Source: Streptomyces smyrnaeus
Lineage (GTDB): Bacteria > Actinomycetota > Actinomycetes > Streptomycetales > Streptomycetaceae
Assembly (NCBI RefSeq): GCF_017676345.1
Contig: NZ_JAFFZM010000023.1
Coordinates: forward strand, 50,505-114,504
Direction of reading: 5' to 3'
DNA: 64,000 nt
Below, in pieces: positions 27,173-34,316 of the stretch (position 1 is its first letter; each line of letters opens with the position of its first letter). The position numbers and the translations under genes are program-made. Under the pieces are notes generated by a model. It saw only the letters and a list, made by a program, of their open reading frames with translations, did not search any database and was not told the origin of the DNA.

Positions 27173-28474
27173 GTGACCACTTCCGACGCTTCCCGCCCCG
27201 GCCGTGCCGCGCTCCGCGACCTGCTGCGCCGACGCGGCTTCCGCCAACTCGCGCTGGGCCGGGCGCTGTCCTTCTTCGGCAACTCCATGGCACCTGTCGT
27301 ACTGGCCTTCGCCGTCCTGGACCTGGGCGGCTCCGCGGTGGACGTGGGGCTGGTCGTCGGGGCCCGGTCGATCAGCAATGTGGCGCTGCTGTTGTTCGGC
27401 GGGCTGCTGGCCGACCGGCTGCCCCGGGCCCTGGTGCTGCAGGGCGCGGCACTGTCCGCCGCTCTGGTGCAAGGCGGGGTCGGGCTAGCGGTGCTGGCGG
27501 ACCGGGCGCCGATGGGTGTGCTCCTCGTGCTCAGCGTGGTGCAAGGAGCGGTGGCCGCCGTCTCCATACCGGCCTCTGCCGCGCTGCTTCCGCTCACCGT
27601 GCCGCCCGGTGAGCTGCGGCCCGCCAACGCCCTCTCCCGGATGGGGGTCAACACCGGGATGATCGCGGGCACATCGCTCGGCGGGCTGCTGGCCGCCGTC
27701 GCGGGGCCGGGGTGGGGCATGGTGCTCAACGGGGCGGCGTTCCTGGGCGCCGCGCTCGCCTACCGTCTCGCAGGACGCGAGCTCGCCCGGCACGACGCCG
27801 GGCCGGGACCCGCCCCGGTCGGCGAGCCGGTGCGGCCCTGGCAGGAACTGCGCGAGGGCTGGACGGAGTTCGTCTCCCGTACCTGGGTGTGGGTGGTGGT
27901 GCTCCAGTTCTTCGTGGTGAACGCGGTCGCGGCCGGCGGCATCCAGGTACTGGGGCCGACGGTCGCCGACGCGACGTTCGGCCGCACCGTGTGGGGCTTC
28001 GTCCTGGCGGCCCAGATGGCCGGGGCGCTGGTCGGCGGGCTGCTGGTGGCCCGCTCCCGTTCCCGGCACGCGCTGCGGATCGGTGTCGCCGTCGTCGCGC
28101 TGGACGCGCTCCCGCTCCTGGCTCTCGCGCAGTCGGCCGATGTGGCTCTGCTGCTGGCGGCGATGTTCGTCAACGGCATCGCCATCGAGCAGTTCAGCGT
28201 CGCCTGGGACCTCTCCCTCCAGGAGAACGTCCCGCAGGAGAAGTTGGCCCGTGTCTACTCCTACGACGCGCTCGGCTCCACCCTCGCCCTCCCGGTGGGC
28301 GAGATGGCGGCCGGACCGCTGGCCGAACGCTTCGGGGTGCGCCCGACGCTGCTGTGCGGGGTCGTGCTCGTCGCGCTGGTGACGGTGGGTGCGCTGGGCA
28401 GCAGTCAGGTGCGGGGGCTGACGACGGGCGGAGCGGTGCCGGATCAGGGCGCTCGGGAAGGTGTCGAGGTGTGA
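27173..28474 (+). CDS. MFS transporter
   Basis: Major facilitator of 433 residues with about twelve hydrophobic helices. The N-terminal region FRQLALGRALSFFGNSMAPVVLAFAVLDLGGS and the loop between helices 2 and 3 (LLFGGLLADRLPRALVL) match multidrug/ drug-proton antiporter-type MFS proteins from actinobacteria. The downstream ArsR-like regulator is overlapped by 4 nt (GTGA), so they form one operon, consistent with ligand-induced efflux of a drug or metabolite. GTG 27173 fits a leaderless transcript. The substrate cannot be deduced. Confidence 0.9.
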   Translation: MTTSDASRPGRAALRDLLRRRGFRQLALGRALSFFGNSMAPVVLAFAVLDLGGSAVDVGLVVGARSISNVALLLFGGLLADRLPRALVLQGAALSAALVQGGVGLAVLADRAPMGVLLVLSVVQGAVAAVSIPASAALLPLTVPPGELRPANALSRMGVNTGMIAGTSLGGLLAAVAGPGWGMVLNGAAFLGAALAYRLAGRELARHDAGPGPAPVGEPVRPWQELREGWTEFVSRTWVWVVVLQFFVVNAVAAGGIQVLGPTVADATFGRTVWGFVLAAQMAGALVGGLLVARSRSRHALRIGVAVVALDALPLLALAQSADVALLLAAMFVNGIAIEQFSVAWDLSLQENVPQEKLARVYSYDALGSTLALPVGEMAAGPLAERFGVRPTLLCGVVLVALVTVGALGSSQVRGLTTGGAVPDQGAREGVEV

Positions 28475-29133
28475 GGCAGACTGACCGGGTGCCCGAACCT
28501 CGCACCCACCCACGCGGCCCTTCCGATCCACCTGGCTCTGCCGGACCGTCCCGCCCTGCCGAACCGTCCGGCCGCTCCGCCGCGACCGAGGCCTCGGTCG
28601 CGGATCTGCGGGTGCTGGCCCACCCGCTGCGGCTGCGGCTGCTGTCGCTGCTGACCGGCCAGGCGTACAGCGCGGCCGAGGCGGCGCGCGTCCTCGACCA
28701 GTCACAGGCCAACGTCAGCTACCACCTGCGCCGATTGCACGCCGCCGGACTGGTGGACGCGGTGGCCGAGGTCGCCGTACGCGGGGGCACGGCCAAGCGG
28801 TACCGCCACGATCCGGACAGCGGGGAACGCGTGGGACGTGGTACTCCGCAGGGCGTCGACGCGTACCTCGCTCTGGCGGGGGCGCTGGGCGAGGAACTGC
28901 GGCGCCGAACGGCGCAGCGGGACACCGAGGTGCGGGGAGAGATGACGGACGCCGAGGTCTGGCTGGAGCCGCAGATGTGGGCGCGGGTGCGGGAGAGCGC
29001 CAAGGAGCTGGGCGAGGACCTGCATCGGCACGCCCTCCCGCCCGGCACGGACGGCGCGGTACGGGTCAGCGCCACCATGGTGCTGTTCGCGATGAAGGGG
29101 GAGGCGAACCAGGGGGAGAGCAAGGGCGGCTGA
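28471..29133 (+). CDS. ArsR-type winged-helix regulator
   Basis: Protein of 220 residues. A ~40-residue Pro/Ser-rich N-terminus is followed by a winged HTH (about 42-110): LRVLAHPLRLRLLSLLTGQAYSAAEAARVLDQSQANVSYHLRRLHAAGLV is a classic ArsR/HTH_20 core. The C-terminus contains acidic and aromatic residues but no Cys metal site. It probably represses the operon it shares with the MFS gene and responds to a small molecule. GTG 28471 overlaps the MFS stop; GTG 28489 is an alternative. The operator candidate at 27127 awaits testing. Confidence 0.85.
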   Translation: MRQTDRVPEPRTHPRGPSDPPGSAGPSRPAEPSGRSAATEASVADLRVLAHPLRLRLLSLLTGQAYSAAEAARVLDQSQANVSYHLRRLHAAGLVDAVAEVAVRGGTAKRYRHDPDSGERVGRGTPQGVDAYLALAGALGEELRRRTAQRDTEVRGEMTDAEVWLEPQMWARVRESAKELGEDLHRHALPPGTDGAVRVSATMVLFAMKGEANQGESKGG

Positions 29134-29224
29134 GGCCGCGCGGCGAGGCCGCGCGTGAGGCGCCGGAGCGGGCGTCGCCGTCGCGGACGGGTCCGACCGT
29201 CGCGACGCCGGACCGGTGGCCCGG

Positions 29225-29848
29225 TCACACGCCCGGCTCGGGCGCCGGCTCCTCAGCTGCCTGTTCGTCCGCCTCTTGTCCACTGAGGAAGTCGGCGGCC
29301 AGCTCCGGCGGGTTGGCGGCGCGGGTGAGGGCGAACATCGCCTCCGGGTCGAACATGTCGTAGAGGATCACGGGCACCGGTCGCCCCAGGGCGCGGACGA
29401 GGTCGCCGTCGGCGTGCAGCTGCCGCGCCACCTCGACGCACAACTGGTGGAACTCGGCGTCGAGCAGCTCCGCCCGCTCGTCCTGCAGATGCTGCGGGGC
29501 GTCGTCCTCGTACCAGAGGCCGTTGGCCGCTGCCTCCTGGCGGTGCAGGGCGGCTCCGTGCGGGTCGTGTTCCTCGTCGTGCCCGATGACGCGGACGCCC
29601 TCCAGTCCGGAGGGTGGGAAGTACGCGTAGTTCCAGCGCGCCTCCCACGGCTCGGGCGGGTTCGGCTCCGCGAGCAGTCGGGCCACCTCGGCCTCAGTGT
29701 TGTAGCCGAGGGCCAGACAGGGGAAGCGAGGGTCCTGGTCGACGCTGTCGATCCGGAAGGTGACGGTGTAGAGGCCGGACTCCGCAGCGTCGGGGAATTC
29801 CGCGAGGGCGTTCACCGCCAGCTGTCTCATGTGCTGTCGGAAGGTCAT
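29225..29848 (-). CDS. Conserved hypothetical protein (possibly DUF4303-like)
   Basis: Soluble protein of 207 residues: MTFRQHMRQLAVNALAEFPDAAESGLYTVTFRIDSVDQDPRFPCLALGYNTEAEVARLLAE... Acidic, aromatic and without signal peptide or helix. The pattern resembles DUF4303-type proteins associated with polymorphic toxin immunity and phage contexts, but I am not certain of the family. The C-terminal tail is Glu/Ala-rich. It is alone between the ArsR operon and the GntR gene. Confidence 0.6.
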   Translation of the reverse strand: MTFRQHMRQLAVNALAEFPDAAESGLYTVTFRIDSVDQDPRFPCLALGYNTEAEVARLLAEPNPPEPWEARWNYAYFPPSGLEGVRVIGHDEEHDPHGAALHRQEAAANGLWYEDDAPQHLQDERAELLDAEFHQLCVEVARQLHADGDLVRALGRPVPVILYDMFDPEAMFALTRAANPPELAADFLSGQEADEQAAEEPAPEPGV

Positions 29849-30025
29849 CGAGTGTGCTCCCAGGGCCGGTGGTGCGGAACTCTAGCGGGGCGCTCGGCAC
29901 CGGGCGCGTCCGCGTCGGGCCCACTCCGTCCCGAACTCCCCGTGCGCCCCGGTTCCGTTCCGAGCGCGGGCGGAAGGAGGGGATGTGAGGGGTCTGAGCA
30001 GGCGCTCATCACATCGGGTGAAACT

Positions 30026-30046
30026 TTGGCCGACTGTTGCGGCCAA
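30026..30046. promoter_or_regulatory. Dyad upstream of the GntR regulator gene
   Basis: TTGGCCG (30026-30032) and CGGCCAA (30040-30046) are perfect inverted arms with a 7-nt spacer, in a leader that also repeats CTGTTGC three times. It is a candidate autoregulatory site for the GntR protein encoded at 30138. Confidence 0.4.
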
Positions 30047-30137
30047 CAACCCTCTGTTGCCAAGCTGTTGCTGACCGTCAGCAGTACTCAGCACCAGTCG
30101 GCTTCACCAGTATCTGGCCGAAACGGGGAGGGCACAC

Positions 30138-30890
30138 GTGCCATTCGGTGAGCAGCCCGCGTATCTGCGTGTGGCCTCGGATCTGCGCAAGAAGATCGCG
30201 GACGGTTCCCTGCCGCCGCACGCCCGGCTCCCCTCGCAGGCCCGCATCCGCGAGGAGTACGGCGTCTCCGACACGGTCGCGCTGGAAGCGCGCAAGGTGC
30301 TGATGGCCGAGGGGCTGGTGGAGGGCCGCTCAGGCTCCGGAACCTATGTACGGGAGCTCCCGGCCGCGCGCCGGGTCTCACGTACGGGCTACCGCTCACT
30401 CGGCGAGTGCACCCCCTTCCGGCAGGAGCAGTCCGACGAGCGGGTGCAGGGCACCTGGGAGTCGCAGAGCGAGCAGGAGGACGCCCCGGCCGACATCGCC
30501 GAGCGGCTGTTCATCGAGCGGGGCGAGAGGGTGATGCGCACCCGCTACGTCTTCCACGTCGACGGCGCCCCGGTGATGCTCTCCACCTCCTGGGAGCCGC
30601 TGGCGGTGACCGGCCGGACGCCGGTGATGCTGCCCGAGGAGGGCCCGCTGGGCGGCCGGGGGGTGGTGGAGCGGATGGCGGCGATCGACCTGGTGGTGGA
30701 CAACGTGACCGAGGAGGTCGGCACCCGTCCAGGCCGGGCCGAGGAGATGACGGCGCTGGGGGGCGTGCCGGGCCATGCGGTGCTGGTCATCGCGCGTACG
30801 TACTTGGCGGGCAAGCGGCCCGTGGAGACGGCGGACGTGGTGGTGCCCGCCGACCGCTTCAGGCTGGCGTACCACCTTCCGGTGAAGTAG
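30138..30890 (+). CDS. GntR/UTRA family transcriptional regulator
   Basis: Regulator of 250 residues, GTG start. The N-terminal winged HTH (residues 8-75) shows YLRVASDLRKKIADGSLPPHARLPSQARIREEYGVSDTVALEARKVLMAEGLVEGRSGSGTYV, the classic GntR signature. The C-terminal UTRA ligand-binding domain (about 90-245) contains RTRYVFHVDGAPVMLSTSWEPL and HAVLVIARTYLAGKRPVETADVVVPADRFRLAYHLPV. Members of this HutC subfamily respond to sugars, amino acids or histidine-like ligands. There is no adjacent metabolic operon, so the regulon is remote or consists of the following small gene; see the shared 12-mer ATCTGGCCGAAA at 30112 and 30992. Confidence 0.92.
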   Translation: MPFGEQPAYLRVASDLRKKIADGSLPPHARLPSQARIREEYGVSDTVALEARKVLMAEGLVEGRSGSGTYVRELPAARRVSRTGYRSLGECTPFRQEQSDERVQGTWESQSEQEDAPADIAERLFIERGERVMRTRYVFHVDGAPVMLSTSWEPLAVTGRTPVMLPEEGPLGGRGVVERMAAIDLVVDNVTEEVGTRPGRAEEMTALGGVPGHAVLVIARTYLAGKRPVETADVVVPADRFRLAYHLPVK

Positions 30891-31064
30891 CGGGCTTCTT
30901 TCTCTCGCCCCCCGCCATGGCCGTCCGCTCGGGGGGGGGGATCTTCTGGCTCCCCGGCCTGCGCGTCGGCGTACTTTCCGCGAGAGCGAACATCTGGCCG
31001 AAAAATTTGGCCCGGTGTGCAAAGCTGAATGCGGTGAGTGAGGGCCGGGCGTAAGCTCTGGCAT

Positions 31065-31280
31065 ATGCGAAGTGCGAGCGGCGACAGTGAAGCGGTGCTG
31101 CCCTGGCAGCTCATCCGCCAGGACTGCCACGGCAACCGCTACCGCGTCGGCAGTTATGCCACCCGGGGCGAGGCCCAGCATCTCGCCGAACGGCTGAGCG
31201 AACAGGGCGAGGGCTACCTGGTGGAACACCGCGACCGCCTCGCCGCGCACGGCGAGCGCGCGGACGACGGCCACGCCTGA
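31065..31280 (+). CDS. Small SPOR-like domain protein
   Basis: Protein of 71 residues with VLPWQLIRQDCHGNRYRVGSYATRGEAQHLAERLSEQGEGYLVEHR, the compact SPOR-like motif repeated in many Streptomyces small proteins. ATG 31065 gives the expected N-terminus; in-frame codons upstream look non-native. Its function is unknown; SPOR domains in larger proteins bind denuded peptidoglycan, but these actinobacterial versions lack signal peptides and are probably cytoplasmic. The leader contains a second copy of ATCTGGCCGAAA. Confidence 0.75.
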   Translation: MRSASGDSEAVLPWQLIRQDCHGNRYRVGSYATRGEAQHLAERLSEQGEGYLVEHRDRLAAHGERADDGHA

Positions 31281-31449
31281 CGCCTGGCGCCGCCGGGTCT
31301 CGGCCAACCGGCACCGGCTGGGCTTCCGGGGCATCGGACTTCTGCGCACCTGCGACGCTCCGTGTGCGTACGACAGCACAGCGTGCCCGACGTGTGGATA
31401 ATTGGTCCATCTTGGACGTATCCAGATCCCGACCGGGGGCGTGGGCCGT

Positions 31450-34035
31450 GTGAGCACCGAACCCGCCGACGAGGCGACCTCGCTCCTCGACACCCTCCGC
31501 GTCGGGATCGTCATGCTCGACGGCCACGGCACCGTGCTGGTGTGGAGTCCGACCACCGAGGAGATCCTGGGCTGGCCGGCCGAGGAGACCGTGGGCCGCC
31601 CGATCGAGGACTTCCTGGAGAGCGACGACGTCGAGCGCCGCACCCGCCGCAACAGCCTCGGCCGCGCCGGAAGCTGGCGCGGCAATCTGCGCATCCGCCA
31701 CCGGGACGGACATGTGGTCGAGGTCGAGGGGCGCGGATCGCTGCTGCGGGGCACCGACCGGCGTCCGTTCGTCCTCGCGAACATCATGGAGACCAGCAGG
31801 ATCAGCGCCGTCGAACACGATCTGGCGGCGCTGGACGCGCTGTTCGCCTCCTCGCCCCTGGGGATCGCCGTCTTCGACACGGAGCAGCGGTTCGTCCGCT
31901 TCAACGACGCCCTCGTACGGCTGAACAACGCCACCGACACCGACCTCCTCGGCCGCTCGGTCGCCGAACTGCTTCCCGCCGAGATGGCCGAGGAGGTGAG
32001 GCAGATCATCTCCAGCGTGCTGGAGACCGGACGCTCCGTCGTGGACGTGGTGACCACCGCGCCGGACGGTACGGGCGCACGTTCCGTCTCGTACTCCCGG
32101 ATCACCGACCGCAGCGGCAAGGTGCTCGGTGTCAGCTGCACCGTCATGGACATCACCGAGCGGCTGGAGGCGCTCAACAAGGCGGAGGCGGCACGGCAGC
32201 GGCTCGCGCTGCTGGACGACGTGGGGGTGGCCCTCGGCGATCTGCTCGACGTCCGCTCCATCTCCCAGGCGCTGGCCGATGTGCTGGTACCGCGCTTCGC
32301 CGACTACGCCGGGGTCATGCTGCGCGGCGAGGTCGCTGTCGGTGGCGAACTGCCCGAACCCGTCATCCCCGTGGGCACGCCGCTGCACCTGTTCGGCTTC
32401 GCGGCCCGGGAGGCCGGTGAGCGGGTGGAGAGACTGCTGCGGCTCGGCGGAGAGATCATCTACGAGCGCGAGTCGCTGCTCGGCCGGGCGCTGGACAGCG
32501 GGACGCCCCAACTGGCCACCACGCCCGAGGAGATTCTGCGCGCCACCCGGCCCGGCGATCCCAAGGTGCAGGCCACCTTCGAGCTGGGGGTGCACTCGCT
32601 GATGGCGGTGCCGTTGCGGGCGCGTGGGACGGTGCTCGGGCTGTTGCTGGTGAGCCGGGCACACGGGGACCTGCCGTACGTGGGTGAGGACCGGGCGCTC
32701 GCGGTGGAACTGAGCGATCGCGCCGGTACCTTCCTCGACAACGCCCGGCTGTACGCGCGGGAGCGCGAGGGAGCGCTGATGCTCCAGCGCAGTCTGCTGC
32801 CGCAGCACATCCACGAGCCGCCCGGCGTCAGTCTCGCCTACCGCTATGTACCCGGCAGCAGCGGTACGGAGGTGGGCGGCGACTGGTTCGACGTCATTCC
32901 GCTGCCGGGCGGCCGGGTCGCCTTCGTGGTCGGGGATGTGATGGGCCATGGCCTGCACTCGGCCGTCACCATGGGTCGGCTGCGTACGGCCGTCCGTACG
33001 CTGGCGGGGCTCGATCTGCCGCCGGACGAGCTGCTCGCCCGCGTCAGCACTGTCGGCGACGATCTGTCCCACGGGCCGGACGAGCCACTGATGGCGACCT
33101 GCCTGTACGCGGTCTACGAGCCGGCGCCCACCTCGGCGGGCCGCCGCTGCGGAGTGCTGACCATGGCCAGCGCCGGGCATGTGCCCCCGCTGCTGGTCAC
33201 GCAGGAGAGCGGCGGCGGCTGCCGGGCCCGGCCCGTCCACATCCCCTCGGGCACCCCGCTCGGCGTCGTGGGGGCCGCCCCGGGCGGGGCGTACGAGCTG
33301 GCCGAGGTGGAGATCGAGGAAGGCAGCGTCTTCGTCCTCTACACCGACGGGCTCGTGGAGAGCAGGGGCGAGGACATCACCGAGGGCATCGACCGGGTCT
33401 GTGCGCTGCTCGCCGGTCCCGACTGCCACCGGGTGGCATCGGAGGAAGAACTCACCTGGAACGGTGCCGGCGTCCACGTCTCGCCCGGACCGATGGCGGA
33501 GACCGGCTGCGGCAGCATCGAGGAGGCGTGCGACGTTCTCATCGACTCGCTGCGCCGGCACGGTTCCAGCGTCAACGGCCACCTCAGCACGGGCGACGAC
33601 GTCGCGCTGCTGATGGCCCGGCTGGGCGGGCTGCCGGGTCACACCGCCGCCTCCTGGTCGTTCACCACCGGGAGCTACGCGGTGCGCCGGGCGCGGGAGG
33701 CCGTACGCGAGACACTGCGCGAGTGGGGGCTCAGGGGGCTGGAGGACACCGGTGTGCTGCTGGTGAGTGAACTGGTCACCAACGCGCTGCGGTACGCGCA
33801 CGGGCCCATCGGGGTGCGGATGGTGCGCGACACCAGCCGTGACCCGGCCGGCCGCGAAGGGGTGCTGATCGTGGAGGTCTCGGACCCGCTGACCGAGCCG
33901 CCGCGTGAACGCGTCGTCACCGAGGAGCAGGAGGGCGGCCGGGGGATTCAAATGGTGGCGAGTGAGGCCCGCCGATGGGGTACCCGGCACGGACCGGAGG
34001 GCAAGACGGTGTGGTTCGAACTGCCCCTGCCCTGA
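31450..34035 (+). CDS. PAS-PAS-GAF-SpoIIE phosphatase with C-terminal ATPase domain
   Basis: Multidomain signalling protein of 861 residues: PAS (~12-110, VGIVMLDGHGTVLVWSPTTEEILGW), PAS (~125-235), GAF (~245-450), SpoIIE PP2C phosphatase (~470-720, GGDWFDVIPLPGGRVAFVVGDVMGHGLHSA, with the metal-binding Asp residues, and YTDGLVESR) and an HATPase/anti-sigma-like domain (~740-860, LLVSELVTNALRYA). Such proteins switch partner anti-sigma factors and sigma-B-like factors in stress and development. GTG 31450 is chosen to begin just before the first PAS; a TTG at 31402 is less likely. A homologous gene follows directly. Confidence 0.93.
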   Translation: MSTEPADEATSLLDTLRVGIVMLDGHGTVLVWSPTTEEILGWPAEETVGRPIEDFLESDDVERRTRRNSLGRAGSWRGNLRIRHRDGHVVEVEGRGSLLRGTDRRPFVLANIMETSRISAVEHDLAALDALFASSPLGIAVFDTEQRFVRFNDALVRLNNATDTDLLGRSVAELLPAEMAEEVRQIISSVLETGRSVVDVVTTAPDGTGARSVSYSRITDRSGKVLGVSCTVMDITERLEALNKAEAARQRLALLDDVGVALGDLLDVRSISQALADVLVPRFADYAGVMLRGEVAVGGELPEPVIPVGTPLHLFGFAAREAGERVERLLRLGGEIIYERESLLGRALDSGTPQLATTPEEILRATRPGDPKVQATFELGVHSLMAVPLRARGTVLGLLLVSRAHGDLPYVGEDRALAVELSDRAGTFLDNARLYAREREGALMLQRSLLPQHIHEPPGVSLAYRYVPGSSGTEVGGDWFDVIPLPGGRVAFVVGDVMGHGLHSAVTMGRLRTAVRTLAGLDLPPDELLARVSTVGDDLSHGPDEPLMATCLYAVYEPAPTSAGRRCGVLTMASAGHVPPLLVTQESGGGCRARPVHIPSGTPLGVVGAAPGGAYELAEVEIEEGSVFVLYTDGLVESRGEDITEGIDRVCALLAGPDCHRVASEEELTWNGAGVHVSPGPMAETGCGSIEEACDVLIDSLRRHGSSVNGHLSTGDDVALLMARLGGLPGHTAASWSFTTGSYAVRRAREAVRETLREWGLRGLEDTGVLLVSELVTNALRYAHGPIGVRMVRDTSRDPAGREGVLIVEVSDPLTEPPRERVVTEEQEGGRGIQMVASEARRWGTRHGPEGKTVWFELPLP

Positions 34036-34108
34036 GCAGCGCCGCTGTTCGTGCGCAACGCGCCCCCTCCGGCCCGCAACGGTCCGCAGCGGCCCGCAGC
34101 GGTCCGCC

Positions 34109-34126
34109 AGGCCCTTGAAAGGGCCT
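34109..34126 (+). terminator. Short hairpin after the PAS-SpoIIE gene
   Basis: AGGCCCTT-GA-AAGGGCCT, a self-complementary 18-mer (7-bp stem with TTGA-type loop), 73 nt downstream of the stop. Probable terminator. Confidence 0.5.
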
Positions 34127-34136
34127 CGAACGGCCT

Positions 34137-34164
34137 GGAACAACGTATTCGGAACAACGTGTCG
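34137..34164 (+). repeat. Tandem 14-bp repeat in the second SpoIIE gene leader
   Basis: GGAACAACGTATTC is followed immediately by GGAACAACGTGTCG: two copies of a 14-bp unit with ten identical leading bases, upstream of the next gene. Tandem half-sites at one-and-a-third helical turns suit a regulator binding as two monomers. Confidence 0.5.
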
Positions 34165-34290
34165 GTAACGGTTTCTCCCGGAGGGACCGCGGTGGCGCGG
34201 GGTGGCGAGGAGCTGCCGCACAAGACGGCCCGGGGCCCGTGCGTACTCCTGGGGTTCGACCCGGCATTACCTGGTTAGGAGTCAGGGGTG

Positions 34291-34310
34291 ACCCCCGTGA
34301 AAACGGGGGT
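34291..34310 (+). promoter_or_regulatory. GAAA-tetraloop hairpin covering the RBS of the second phosphatase gene
   Basis: ACCCCCGT-GAAA-ACGGGGGT is a perfect 8-bp stem with a GNRA tetraloop, ending directly at ATG 34311 and 6 nt before ATG 34317. The GGGGG that would serve as Shine-Dalgarno is in the 3' arm. Immediately upstream, GGGG-TGA-CCCC (34285-34295) offers a competing pairing, so the leader could switch between open and closed states. Confidence 0.45.
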
Positions 34311-34316
34311 ATGCGC

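Noticed and set aside
31111..34221. 1036-codon minus-strand frame under the PAS-SpoIIE gene
   Set aside because: Shadow frame; its sequence is Gln/His/Arg-rich and matches nothing I know.
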